From: JAITWN01 sp050486285 | Lineage (GTDB): Bacteria > Pseudomonadota > Gammaproteobacteria > SZUA-140 | DNA length: 64,000 nt | NCBI GenBank assembly: GCA_050486285.1 | Contig: JBJHCZ010000013.1 | Span: 1-64,000 of the forward strand | Reading direction: 5' to 3' | Part shown: piece after piece, positions 15,510 through 23,797 of the stretch | How positions within the stretch are numbered: the first letter of the stretch is position 1 | Layout: each line of letters begins with the position of its first letter | The notes under the pieces: model-generated | Databases searched by the model: none | What the model was told of the DNA's origin: nothing | What the model saw: the letters and a program-made list of their open reading frames with translations, nothing else | Position numbers and translations under genes: made by a program

Positions 15510-18500
15510 ATGTCGGCGCCCATACGGGAAATCCCCTACAATTACACATCCTTTTCCGACCGCGAGATCGTTGCCCGCTTCCTCGGGGACGGCATGTGGG
15601 AGGTCATCGAGCGCCTGCGCGGGACCCGTCGTACCGGCCACTCCGCGCGGCTGATGTTCGAAGTGCTCGGCGACATGTGGGTGATCACCCGCAATCCGTA
15701 TATCCAGGACGACCTGCTCGAAACCCCCCGACGCTGGCGCACGCTGATCGCGGGGCTGCGCCAGCGCCTCGACCAGGTCGTTGCGCGCGCCGACGGCAAC
15801 GAACTCGCGCTGCGCCTGCATGACGCCGTGCGCGCCGCGGTCGCGCGCTTCGAAGGCTGGCTGCCGGAGCAGCGCAAGCGGCGGCGGCGGGCGCTGTCCC
15901 GGCTCGCCCGCGTGACGCGCCGCGACAACATCGATTTCAGCGGCTACGCCCGCATCGCCCATGTCACCGACGCGACCGACTGGCGCGTCGAGATGCCCTT
16001 CGTCGTCATCAGCCCCGATACCGAACAGGAGGTGCAGGCGGTCGTCGAGGCCTGCATCGAACTCGGCCTGACCGTGATCGCGCGCGGCGGCGGCACCGGT
16101 TATACCGGCGGGGCGGTGCCGCTGTTCGAGGACAGCGCGGTGATCAACACCGAAAAGCTCGAGGGTCTCGGCGACATCGGCGAGCGCGTCGTCGGCCGCG
16201 ACGGTCGGCAGGCCGCGGTCGTGCGCGCCGAGGCCGGCGTGGTGACGCGCCGGGTATCCGATCTCGCCCAGACCCGCGGCCTCGTGTTCGCGGTCGATCC
16301 GACCTCGCAGGATGCATCGACGATCGGCGGCAATATCGCGATGAATGCCGGCGGCAAGAAGGCGGTGCTGTGGGGCACGACCGTCGACAACCTGCTGTCG
16401 TGGCGCATGGTGACGCCGGATGCGAAGTGGCTCGAGGTCGAGCGTCTCGACCACAATCTCGGCAAGATCCACGAGACCGAATTCGCCGAGTTCCGCATCA
16501 CCCGTTACGAACGCGACGGCCGGTGCGCCATCGGCGAGCCGGAGATCCTGCGCCTGCCCGGTACCCTGTTCCGCCGTCATGGCCTCGGCAAGGACGTCAC
16601 CAACAAGTTTCTCGGCGGCCTGCCCGGCGTGCAGAAGGAGGGCTGCGACGGCCTGATCACCTCGGCGGTGTTCGTGCTGCACCGGATGCCCGAGCACGGC
16701 CGCACGGTGTGCCTCGAGTTCTTCGGCGCCGACGCGCGGCCGGCGGTCGAGGCGATCGTCGGCATCAAGGACTTCATCGAGGGCATGGACGGCGTCAGCC
16801 TCGCCGGCATGGAGCATCTCGACGAGCGCTACCTGCGCGCGATCGGCTATACGACCAAGGCGCCGAGACCGGGCCTGCCGAAGATGCTGCTGCTGATCGA
16901 CATCGCCGGCGACGACGCCGACCGTGTCGCCGAGATCGCCTCCGGCGTGGTGCGCATCGCCAACCGCTGCGACGGCGAGGGCTTCATCGCGGTCAGTCCC
17001 GAGGCGCGCCGCCGTTTCTGGGAGGACCGCGGCCGCACCGCGGCGATCGCGGCCCATACCAACGCCTTCAAGATCAACGAGGACGTCGTAATCCCGCTCG
17101 AACGCCTCGCCGACTACACCGCCGGCATCGAGCGCATCAATATCGAGCAGTCGCTGGCGAACAAGCTGAAGATCGCCGATGCGCTGCGCGCCTTCCTGCG
17201 CGACGAGGCGCCGGGGATGCGCATGGCCGGCGAGTTCGGCAGTTGCGACGAGGACAACGAGCTGCTGCGTTCGAAGTGCGCGGCGGCGCTGGCGCACGCC
17301 GATGCAGTCGCGGCGCGCTGGCGCGCGCTGCAGGCGGGGCTCGACGACCCGGCGCAGGACCGTGCCGGGCTGTTCGCCGGCGCCGCGCCGGAGCTGGCGC
17401 GCCCCGGCGACCGCGTCGTCGACCTGCTGCTGCGCCGCGACTGGCGCATCTCCTACCGGCAGGAGCTCGAGCGGCCGCTGAAGGACATCTTCGGCGGCCG
17501 CGATTTCGAGCCGCTGCACCGCCGCCTCGACGCGATCCACGCCGCGGTGCGCTCGGGCCGGCTGTTCGTCGCGCTGCACATGCATGCCGGCGACGGCAAC
17601 GTCCATACCAACATCCCGGTCAACTCGAACGACTACGATATGCTGCACGAGGCCGAGCGCATCGTCGACCGCGTCATGGCGCTGGCCGGCGAGCTCGGCG
17701 GCGTGATCTCGGGCGAGCACGGCATCGGCATCACCAAGCTGCAATACCTCGACCAGGGCACACTCGACGCCTTCGCCGACTACAAGCGGCGCGTCGATCC
17801 CGAGGGGCGCTTCAATCGCGGCAAGCTGCTCGCCGGCGCCGGGCTCGAGCGCGCCTATACGCCGTCCCTGCGGCTGGTGCAGCAGGAGGCCCTGATCCTC
17901 GAGGACAGCGCGCTCGGCGCGCTCAACGACGACATCCGCCACTGCCTGCGCTGCGGCAAGTGCAAGCCGGTGTGCACGACCCACGTGCCGCGCGCGAACC
18001 TGCTGTACTCGCCGCGCAACAAGATCCTCGCCACCGGCCTGATCATCGAGGCCTTTCTCTACGAGGAACAGACCCGGCGCGGGATCTCGCTGCGCCATTT
18101 CGACGAGATGAACGACGTCGCCGACCACTGCACGGTCTGTCACCGCTGCCTCGCGCCTTGCCCGGTCGACATCGACTTCGGCGATGTCTCGATTCGCATG
18201 CGCACGATCCTGCGCGAGCGCGCCGGCAAGCGGCCGAATCTCGGCACCCGGCTGTCGCTGGCCTTCCTCAACGTGACGCGACCGGAGACGATCAAGCTCA
18301 TGCGCAAGGGCATGATCGAGTGGGGCTTCCGCGCCCAGCGCTACGGCCACGGCCTGCTGCGCCGGTTGATGCCGGCAGCGCAACGCGAGGCGCGACCGGC
18401 ATCGACGACCGGCGCGGCGAAGGTCCCGGCGCAGATCGTGCACTTCTTCAAAAAACCGCTGCCGGGCGGCCTGCCGACGCGGACGACGCGCGCGCAGCTC

Positions 18501-19355
18501 GGGCTGGAAGACTCGCGGGTGATCCCGATCCTGCGCGATCCCGCGCGCGCCGACAGCGAGGCCGATGCGGTGTTCTACTTCCCCGGCTGCGGCTCCGAGC
18601 GCCTGTTCAGCCAGATCGGCCTTGCGACGCTGGCGATGCTGTATGAGACCGGCGCGCAGACGGTGCTGCCGCCCGGCTATCTGTGCTGCGGCTACCCGCA
18701 GACCTCGAGCGGCGACGAGGAGCGCGGCCGCCGCATCTCGACCGACAACCGGGTGTTGTTCCACCGCATGGCGCAGAGCCTGAGCTATCTGGATATCAAG
18801 ACCGTGATCGTGTCCTGCGGCACCTGTATGGACCAGTTGCTGAAATACGAATTCGAACAGATCTTCCCCGGCTGCCGCCTGCTCGATATCCATGAGTACC
18901 TGATGGAGAAGGGGGTCAGGCTCGAGGGCATCGAGGGCGTGCAGTATCTCTATCACGACCCCTGCCACACGCCGATGAAGACCCACGCGCCGCTCAAGGT
19001 CGCCTCCGAGCTGATGGGGCAGTCCGTCGCGCTGTCGGATCGCTGCTGCGGCGAGGCGGGCACCTTCGCGGTCTCGCGGCCGGACATCGCGACCCAGGTG
19101 CGTTTCCGCAAGGAAGAGGAACTGCGCAACGGCATCCGCGCGCTGACCGGCGAGACCGAGGTGAAGGCCGGCGAGGTCAAGATCCTGACCTCCTGCCCCG
19201 CCTGTCAGCAGGGCCTGTCGCGCTATAGCGAGGACACCGGCCTCGACACCGACTACATCGTCGTCGAGATCGCGAAACACCGCCTCGGCGACGGCTGGCA
19301 GCAGCGCTTCATCGACCGGGCGCGGGCGGGGGGCATCGAGCGGGTGTTGCTGTGA
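15510..19355 (+). CDS. Giant FAD-linked oxidase / 4Fe-4S / CCG-domain oxidoreductase (DUF3683 family)
   Basis: This 1281-residue multidomain protein begins MSAPIREIPYNYTSFSDREI, the DUF3683 N-terminal signature. Next come an FAD-binding_4 domain (about 160-330, ARGGGTGYTGGAVPLFED and DPTSQDASTIGGNIAMNAGG), an FAD-oxidase C domain ending HMHAGDGNVHTNIPVN with SGEHGIGITK, two 4Fe-4S motifs (CLRCGKCKPVC and CTVCHRCLAPCPVD), and two CCG domains (CCGYPQTSSG; HDPCHT with CCGEAGTFA). The layout is that of D-2-hydroxyacid/D-lactate dehydrogenases (GlpC/YdiJ-like) feeding quinone; the substrate is unknown. The ATG at 15510 has GGAG 7 bp upstream. It is divergent from the cNMP-rhodanese gene. Confidence 0.88.
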   Translation: MSAPIREIPYNYTSFSDREIVARFLGDGMWEVIERLRGTRRTGHSARLMFEVLGDMWVITRNPYIQDDLLETPRRWRTLIAGLRQRLDQVVARADGNELALRLHDAVRAAVARFEGWLPEQRKRRRRALSRLARVTRRDNIDFSGYARIAHVTDATDWRVEMPFVVISPDTEQEVQAVVEACIELGLTVIARGGGTGYTGGAVPLFEDSAVINTEKLEGLGDIGERVVGRDGRQAAVVRAEAGVVTRRVSDLAQTRGLVFAVDPTSQDASTIGGNIAMNAGGKKAVLWGTTVDNLLSWRMVTPDAKWLEVERLDHNLGKIHETEFAEFRITRYERDGRCAIGEPEILRLPGTLFRRHGLGKDVTNKFLGGLPGVQKEGCDGLITSAVFVLHRMPEHGRTVCLEFFGADARPAVEAIVGIKDFIEGMDGVSLAGMEHLDERYLRAIGYTTKAPRPGLPKMLLLIDIAGDDADRVAEIASGVVRIANRCDGEGFIAVSPEARRRFWEDRGRTAAIAAHTNAFKINEDVVIPLERLADYTAGIERINIEQSLANKLKIADALRAFLRDEAPGMRMAGEFGSCDEDNELLRSKCAAALAHADAVAARWRALQAGLDDPAQDRAGLFAGAAPELARPGDRVVDLLLRRDWRISYRQELERPLKDIFGGRDFEPLHRRLDAIHAAVRSGRLFVALHMHAGDGNVHTNIPVNSNDYDMLHEAERIVDRVMALAGELGGVISGEHGIGITKLQYLDQGTLDAFADYKRRVDPEGRFNRGKLLAGAGLERAYTPSLRLVQQEALILEDSALGALNDDIRHCLRCGKCKPVCTTHVPRANLLYSPRNKILATGLIIEAFLYEEQTRRGISLRHFDEMNDVADHCTVCHRCLAPCPVDIDFGDVSIRMRTILRERAGKRPNLGTRLSLAFLNVTRPETIKLMRKGMIEWGFRAQRYGHGLLRRLMPAAQREARPASTTGAAKVPAQIVHFFKKPLPGGLPTRTTRAQLGLEDSRVIPILRDPARADSEADAVFYFPGCGSERLFSQIGLATLAMLYETGAQTVLPPGYLCCGYPQTSSGDEERGRRISTDNRVLFHRMAQSLSYLDIKTVIVSCGTCMDQLLKYEFEQIFPGCRLLDIHEYLMEKGVRLEGIEGVQYLYHDPCHTPMKTHAPLKVASELMGQSVALSDRCCGEAGTFAVSRPDIATQVRFRKEEELRNGIRALTGETEVKAGEVKILTSCPACQQGLSRYSEDTGLDTDYIVVEIAKHRLGDGWQQRFIDRARAGGIERVLL

Positions 19356-19368
19356 TCAAAGGGCCATA

Positions 19369-19440
19369 GGGGTCAGATTCGTTTGATCTCTGCTTACTCA
19401 GAAAATCAGCAGGCGGTGGTGATCAAACGAGTCTGACCCC
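19369..19440. repeat. Dispersed inverted repeat, copy 1 (GGGGTCAGA...TTTGATC arms)
   Basis: Left arm GGGGTCAGATTCGTTTGATC (19369-19388) and right arm GATCAAACGAGTCTGACCCC (19421-19440) are complementary at 19 of 20 positions around a 32-bp centre. It sits between the convergent oxidoreductase and DUF2905 genes. The same arms recur at 30155, 38931 and 48233. It resembles a REP/MITE-type element and may serve as a transcription barrier. Confidence 0.75.
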
Positions 19441-19465
19441 TTTAGACCTTCAGATCACGACCAGG

Positions 19466-19678
19466 CTATTTCCCCCGGAAGATCAGCCACAGCAGCAGCG
19501 TCAGCGCCAGGCTGGCGATGATCGAGGTCGTCAGCGGGAAGTAGAAGCGGAAGCCCTCGCGCTCGACGCTGAGGTCGCCGGGCAGGCGACCGAGGCCGGA
19601 CTTGTAGAGCAGCGGCCACAACAGGCCGATGACGACGAGGATGATGCCGGCAGTGATCAGGATCTTCTGGATCGACAT
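19466..19678 (-). CDS. DUF2905 small membrane protein
   Basis: The 70-residue protein has two membrane helices (about 4-24 and 47-67) joined by a loop SGLGRLPGDLSVEREGFRFYFP, which is the DUF2905 signature (lGrLPGDi....f.fyfPi). Function is unknown; it is widespread and usually chromosomal. It follows rpiA on the same strand with 14 bp between, so the two are probably co-transcribed. Confidence 0.85.
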   Translation of the reverse strand: MSIQKILITAGIILVVIGLLWPLLYKSGLGRLPGDLSVEREGFRFYFPLTTSIIASLALTLLLWLIFRGK

Positions 19679-19692
19679 CGCGGGCCGGGTCC

Positions 19693-20349
19693 TCAGGTCA
19701 GCGTACGCACCCCGTCGGCGGCGCCGAGCAGCAGGACGTCGGCCGGGCGGCGGGCGAACAGGCCGTTGGTGACGACGCCGGCGATGTGGTCGATCTCCTC
19801 CTCGATCTTCACCGGGTCGAGGATCTGCAGGTTGTGGACGTCGAGGATGACGTTGCCGTTGTCGGTGACGAAGTTCATGCGCAGCTCGGGCTTGCCGCCG
19901 AGCGCGACGAGGCGGCGGGCGACGTAGCTGCGGGCCATCGGGATGACCTCGACCGGCAGCGGGAAGGCGCCGAGCACGTCGACGAGCTTCGATTCGTCGG
20001 CGACGCAGATGAACTTCTTGCTGGCCGCGGCGACGATCTTCTCGCGGGTCAGCGCGCCGCCGCCGCCCTTGATCAGGTGCAGGTGGCGGTTGCTCTCGTC
20101 GGCGCCGTCGACATAGACCGGGATATCGCCGACCGAATTCAGGTCCAGCACCGGGATGCCGTGGGACTTGAGGCGGGCAGCGGAGGCCTCGGAGCTGGCG
20201 ACGGTGCCGTCGATCCTGCCCTTGATGCGGGCCAGCGCGTCGATGAAGTAATTGGCGGTCGAACCGGTGCCGACGCCGACGATGTCGCCGGCCTCGATGT
20301 AGTCGAGCGCCGCCTCGGCGACCTGCTTCTTCTGTTCTTCACGCGTCAT
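19693..20349 (-). CDS. rpiA: Ribose-5-phosphate isomerase A
   Basis: This 218-residue enzyme interconverts ribose-5-phosphate and ribulose-5-phosphate in the pentose phosphate pathway. Visible signatures are GDIVGVGTGSTANYFIDALA (substrate phosphate loop), the catalytic region VDGADESNRHLHLIKGGGGA with LTREKIVAAASKKF, and a C-terminal GVVTNGLFARRPADVLLLG. It is divergent from ilvA, a frequent pairing in Gammaproteobacteria, across 93 bp. Confidence 0.97.
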   Translation of the reverse strand: MTREEQKKQVAEAALDYIEAGDIVGVGTGSTANYFIDALARIKGRIDGTVASSEASAARLKSHGIPVLDLNSVGDIPVYVDGADESNRHLHLIKGGGGALTREKIVAAASKKFICVADESKLVDVLGAFPLPVEVIPMARSYVARRLVALGGKPELRMNFVTDNGNVILDVHNLQILDPVKIEEEIDHIAGVVTNGLFARRPADVLLLGAADGVRTLT

Positions 20350-20442
20350 GGCGGTTCCCCACGGGTTGGCTTTTGCCGATCATACCGCCCCGCCCGTGGA
20401 CTGTCATCGGCGCTAGGCAGGACGGCGGCGAATTGCTAAGTT

Positions 20443-21969
20443 ATGCCGATGCCGAAAAATTATATCAACAGGATACTGAAGTCGCGGGTCTACGACGTCG
20501 CCCGCGAGACCCCGCTCGATCCGATGCCGGGGCTGTCGCGGCGGGTCGGGAATACCGTGCTGCTCAAGCGCGAGGACCTGCAGCCGGTGTTCTCGTTCAA
20601 GCTGCGCGGGGCCTACAACAAGATCGCCGGGCTGTCGCCCGAGGCGCGCGCGAAGGGCGTCATCGCGGCCTCGGCGGGCAACCATGCCCAGGGCGTTGCG
20701 CTCGCCGCCGAACGGCTCGGCATCAAGGCGCTGATCGTGATGCCGGCGACGACGCCGCCGATCAAGGTCGCGGCGGTGCGCTCGCGCGGGGCCGCGATCC
20801 AGCTGCACGGCGACACCTACGACGAGGCCTACGCGCGCGCGCAAGAACTCGCCGCGAACCGCGGCATGACCTTCATCCACCCCTATGACGATCCCGACGT
20901 GATCGCCGGCCAGGGCACCGTCGGCCTGGAGATCCTGCGCCACGACCCCGATACCCTGCACGCGATCTTCGTGCCGGTCGGCGGCGGCGGGCTGATCGCC
21001 GGCGTCGCCGCCTGCGTGAAGACGCTGTATCCGGCGATCCGCATCATCGGCGTCGAGCCGGAGGAGGCGCCGAGCATGGAACGGGCGCTGGCGAAGGGGC
21101 GGCGGGTCGTCCTCGACTCGGTCGGCATCTTCGCCGACGGCGTCGCGGTGCGCCAGGTCGGCAAGGAGCCGTTCCGCATCGCCCGGCTCTGCGTCGACGA
21201 GGTGATCCTGGTATCGACCGACGAGATCTGCGCGGCGATCAAGGACATCTTCGACGACACCCGCTCGATCGCCGAGCCGGCCGGCGCGCTGGCGGTTGCC
21301 GGACTCAAGAAATACGTCGCGCGCGAGGGGATCGAGGGCGCGCGACTGGTCGCGATCGACAGCGGCGCGAACATCAATTTCGACCGCCTGCGCCATGTCT
21401 CCGAGCGCGCCGAGGTCGGCGAACAGCGCGAGGCGCTGCTGGCGGTGACGATTCCGGAGCGGCCGGGCAGCTTCCTGAGCTTCTGCCGGCTGATCGGCAA
21501 GCGCAGCATCACCGAGTTCAACTATCGCTACGCGGACCCGGAGCGGGCCCATGTCTTCGCCGGCATCGAGCTGCGCGGCGGCGGCGATGAGCGGGAACAG
21601 TTGATCGGCCAGCTCCGTGACGGCGGCTACGCGGTCGTCGACCTGACCGACAACGAGATGGCCAAGCTCCATGTTCGCCACATGGTCGGGGGCCGGGCCG
21701 ACGGCGTCAGCGACGAGGTACTCTATCGCTTCGAATTCCCGGAGCGGCCGGGGGCGCTGCTGCAATTCCTCAGCTCGATCGGCCGGCGCTGGAACATCAG
21801 CCTGTTCCATTATCGCAATCACGGCGCCGCCTACGGCCGCGTGCTGGTCGGCGTGCAGGCGCCGTCGCGCGACAAGCGCGAGCTGCAATCGTTCTTCGAC
21901 GGGATCGGATACGACTACTGGGAGGAGAGCGGAAACCCGGTCTACGACCTGTTTCTCGGCAAGGGATAG
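20443..21969 (+). CDS. ilvA: Threonine ammonia-lyase, biosynthetic
   Basis: This 508-residue PLP enzyme makes 2-oxobutanoate for isoleucine. The Schiff-base lysine is in VFSFKLRGAYNKIAGLS, followed by SAGNHAQGVALAAERLG, the glycine loop VPVGGGGLIAGVAACVKTL, and ALAVAGLKKY with SGANINFDRLR. The C-terminus has two ACT-like regulatory repeats (from about 330 and 425, each with ERPGSFL/ERPGALL), the allosteric isoleucine/valine sites of the long biosynthetic form. It starts ATGCCGATGCCG, so 20443 or 20449 are both possible. A strong terminator follows at 21999. No attenuator leader is visible in the 93 bp upstream. Confidence 0.97.
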   Translation: MPMPKNYINRILKSRVYDVARETPLDPMPGLSRRVGNTVLLKREDLQPVFSFKLRGAYNKIAGLSPEARAKGVIAASAGNHAQGVALAAERLGIKALIVMPATTPPIKVAAVRSRGAAIQLHGDTYDEAYARAQELAANRGMTFIHPYDDPDVIAGQGTVGLEILRHDPDTLHAIFVPVGGGGLIAGVAACVKTLYPAIRIIGVEPEEAPSMERALAKGRRVVLDSVGIFADGVAVRQVGKEPFRIARLCVDEVILVSTDEICAAIKDIFDDTRSIAEPAGALAVAGLKKYVAREGIEGARLVAIDSGANINFDRLRHVSERAEVGEQREALLAVTIPERPGSFLSFCRLIGKRSITEFNYRYADPERAHVFAGIELRGGGDEREQLIGQLRDGGYAVVDLTDNEMAKLHVRHMVGGRADGVSDEVLYRFEFPERPGALLQFLSSIGRRWNISLFHYRNHGAAYGRVLVGVQAPSRDKRELQSFFDGIGYDYWEESGNPVYDLFLGKG

Positions 21970-21998
21970 CGCCTTCGTCGCGCGCTGCTCATAGAGCG

Positions 21999-22024
21999 AA
22001 AAGGCCCGCAAATGCGGGCCTTTT
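21999..22024. terminator. Bidirectional Rho-independent terminator after ilvA
   Basis: AAAAGGCCCGCA (21999-22010) pairs perfectly with TGCGGGCCTTTT (22013-22024). It gives a stem with U-tract on either strand, serving ilvA from the left and the lysine-rich gene from the right. Confidence 0.9.
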
Positions 22025-22039
22025 CGCCTTTCCGGGGCG

Positions 22040-22064
22040 CGCGGGTTTCATTATGAAACCCGCG
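22040..22064. other. Perfect 12-bp inverted repeat
   Basis: CGCGGGTTTCAT (22040-22051) and ATGAAACCCGCG (22053-22064) are exactly complementary around one base. It lies between the ilvA terminator and the stop of the lysine-rich gene. It could be a second barrier to transcription or an RNA-stabilising hairpin at that gene's 3' end. Confidence 0.6.
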
Positions 22065-22096
22065 ACTGCTACCCCGTACTACCTGTTGCGTGAAGC

Positions 22097-22255
22097 TTAC
22101 TTCTTCTTGGCGGCCTTCTTCTTTTTCTTCTTCGGAGCAGCCTTCTTCTTCTTCTTTGCTGCCGCCTTCTTCTTCGGAGCGGCCTTCTTCTTCGCCGCCG
22201 ACTTCTTCTTCGTCACTACCTTCTTCTTCGTTGCCGTCTTCTTTTTGGTGGCCAT
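22097..22255 (-). CDS. Very lysine-rich, histone H1-like nucleoid protein
   Basis: The 52-residue protein MATKKKTATKKKVVTKKK... is almost entirely Lys (29 residues) and Ala, with Thr, Val, Pro and Ser, arranged in approximate 6-residue repeats (xAxKKK). Such polylysine/alanine tails resemble eukaryotic H1 and bacterial AlgP/Hc-like proteins, which bind DNA electrostatically. There is no globular domain, so it is shorter than AlgP and Hc1. The ATG at 22255 is chosen because GGAGG sits 7 bp upstream; an in-frame start at 22306 would lie in the promoter. It is expressed alone, between two strong hairpins and an AT-rich promoter with a dyad. Confidence 0.8.
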   Translation of the reverse strand: MATKKKTATKKKVVTKKKSAAKKKAAPKKKAAAKKKKKAAPKKKKKKAAKKK

Positions 22256-22287
22256 TTCATATCCTCCAAGTGTTGAAAGGCAAATGT

Positions 22288-22329
22288 AGTATAAACATCT
22301 TTGCACATAATGCTAGTGTCTTGTGCAAA
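22288..22329 (-). promoter_or_regulatory. Promoter and operator-like dyad of the lysine-rich gene
   Basis: On the minus strand TATACT (22288-22293) is a good -10 about 33 bp before the ATG. Just upstream, TTTGCACA (22300-22307) and TGTGCAAA (22322-22329) form a perfect 8-bp dyad with centres two helical turns apart, covering the -35 zone where no good -35 box is visible. It looks like a regulator site; no regulator can be named. The rest of the 227-bp gap (22256-22482) has no gene. Confidence 0.5.
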
Positions 22330-22482
22330 ATTTTACATTCGATTGTGTATCGACGCCCCGGAGTGAATCTTGAATATTTTTTGCATGATCGCCCCGGCGA
22401 GCGGCGAGCGCATGCAGGCGATCCGGATTTTTGCGCGCGTCGCGAGCGCGATCGGCGCTGCGCGTAAGCGCTGATGAAGCGG

Positions 22483-22938
22483 TTATTCCAGTGTCAGGAT
22501 GAATCGCCAGTGCGCCGCACTGACCGGCATCACCGACAGCCGACTGCCCTTCCGCAGCAGCGGCATGCCGTCGAGTTCGGGGCATTCCTTCAGCTCCCGG
22601 AGTCCGATCACGCGGTCGAAGGTGCGGACGTGGCGGACGTCGACCATGTGCCATCGCGGCTGGTCCGGCGTCGAGCGGGGGTCGTGATACGGGCTGTCGG
22701 GATCGACCGCGGTGAAGTCCGGATAGGCCTCGCGCACGATCTCGACGATGCCGGCGATACCCGGCGTGCCGCAGTTCGAATGGTAAAAAAAGGCCTGATC
22801 GCCGCGTCGCATCTCGCGCATGTAGTTGCGCGCCTGGTAGTTGCGCACGCCGTCCCAGTGCTCGGTGCGGCGAGGCCGGCGCGCGAGATCGGCGATCGAG
22901 AAGGTCTCGGGCTCAGACTTCATCAGCCAGTGCTTCAT
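22483..22938 (-). CDS. EVE domain protein
   Basis: The 151-residue protein starts MKHWLMKSEPETFSIADLAR and continues HWDGVRNYQARNYMREM and AFFYHSNCGTPGIAGIVEIV, the EVE (PUA-like) fold signature. EVE domains bind modified cytosine or related bases, and stand-alone versions (YTH-like, thymocyte nuclear protein 1 homologues) are common in Proteobacteria. It overlaps the cyclo-ligase gene stop by 4 bp (ATGA), so it is translationally coupled and belongs to the zapA-ssrS-fau-EVE transcription unit. An alternative frame reading through to 23598 is the same gene extended across its neighbour. Confidence 0.92.
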   Translation of the reverse strand: MKHWLMKSEPETFSIADLARRPRRTEHWDGVRNYQARNYMREMRRGDQAFFYHSNCGTPGIAGIVEIVREAYPDFTAVDPDSPYHDPRSTPDQPRWHMVDVRHVRTFDRVIGLRELKECPELDGMPLLRKGSRLSVMPVSAAHWRFILTLE

Positions 22939-23543
22939 CGCCGCTCCCCGCCTCCGAAACGATATTCCCGCGCCTCGGTCAGGCAGCCGTCGAGCGGCGC
23001 GTCCCACGGCTCGGGCGCGATGCGTCCGACGCGCTGGAACTCGAAGGCGATGCCGTAGCACAGCGGCCGGCGCCAGTGCCGGCGCAGGCGGAGGAAGGCG
23101 AGCGTGCGATCGTAGAATCCGCCGCCCATGCCGATGCGATTGCCGTCGTCGTCGAAGGCGACGAGCGGCATCAGCACGAGATCGAGCGCGGCGGCGCCGA
23201 CAGAATCGCGCGCCGCGCCGCAGGGCTCCGGGATCCCGAAGCGGTTCGGGACCAGGCGGTCGCCGGGTTCGTATCGGGCGAAGCGCAATCGCGGCGGTTT
23301 CAGCGGATCGAGCACCGGCAGGTAACAGTGCTTGCGCCGGCACCAGGCGCGTTCGAGCAGCGGCACGATGTCCTGCTCGCCGTCGTTCGGCAGATAGAAG
23401 GCGACATGCTTTGCGCGGCGAAACGCGGCGCTCGCGGCGGCGATCTTCAGCAGGCCGTCGGCGGCGTCGCGGCGCGCGTCCGCGTCGAGCGCGCGGCGGC
23501 GGGCGCGAAGTTGCTTGCGCAGGGTGGCGCGGGGAACGGTCAT
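22935..23543 (-). CDS. fau: 5-formyltetrahydrofolate cyclo-ligase
   Basis: This 202-residue enzyme converts 5-formyl-THF to 5,10-methenyl-THF using ATP. Visible are the N-terminal RATLRKQLRARRRALDADAR, the substrate region FYLPNDGEQDIVPLLERAW, and the ATP loop DLVLMPLVAFDDDGNRIGMG followed by GGFYDRTLAFL. The start MTVPRATLR at 23543 is chosen; the longer frame would run into the 6S RNA. The gene follows 6S RNA, the ssrS-ygfA(fau) arrangement conserved across Gammaproteobacteria. It overlaps the EVE gene by 4 bp. Confidence 0.93.
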   Translation of the reverse strand: MTVPRATLRKQLRARRRALDADARRDAADGLLKIAAASAAFRRAKHVAFYLPNDGEQDIVPLLERAWCRRKHCYLPVLDPLKPPRLRFARYEPGDRLVPNRFGIPEPCGAARDSVGAAALDLVLMPLVAFDDDGNRIGMGGGFYDRTLAFLRLRRHWRRPLCYGIAFEFQRVGRIAPEPWDAPLDGCLTEAREYRFGGGERR

Positions 23544-23583
23544 CGGCTCGGGATCGCCGTCCGCCCGGACGGGAAAATGAAAG

Positions 23584-23776
23584 GGGTACCCTCCGCATGC
23601 GTCGTCGCGGACCATCGCCCTTGAACCAGAGGTTCAGGTGGGGACGATGGCGGCATCACAGGCTTTCCGCTCGAGGCGGACGTGCACAAAGCTGCCGGCG
23701 CTTCATCCCCGGGGCTTGTGATTAGGCTCAAGAGAAGTTCAGATCCGCTAACGGGCGCCGCAGGGGATACCCGAGG
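23584..23776 (-). ncRNA. ssrS: 6S RNA
   Basis: Read on the minus strand between zapA and fau, the 3' half contains CACCTGAACCTCTGGTTCAA followed by GGGCG and TCCGCGACGACGCATGCGGA, closely matching the conserved CACC(U)UGAACC..GGUUCAAGGG..GCGGCGGCAU end of E. coli 6S RNA. The 5' side GGGTATCCCC and the 3' side GGAGGGTACCCC form the closing stem. A roughly 190-nt transcript from a -10-like GATCAT (23780-23785) fits. 6S RNA binds sigma-70 holoenzyme in stationary phase. The ends are approximate. Confidence 0.88.
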
Positions 23777-23797
23777 TCTATGATCCTGCGCCCGGGA

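Noticed and set aside
15447..19280. 1277-residue antisense frame across the giant oxidoreductase
   Set aside because: It is the mirror of a clearly coding gene, arising from strong GC third-position bias; the product is Ala/Arg/Asp-rich without motifs, and no ribosome site fits.
22053..22289. Phe-rich 78-residue frame on the plus strand
   Set aside because: It is the complement of the lysine codons of the lysine-rich gene (AAG read as CTT/TTC), and starts inside a hairpin.
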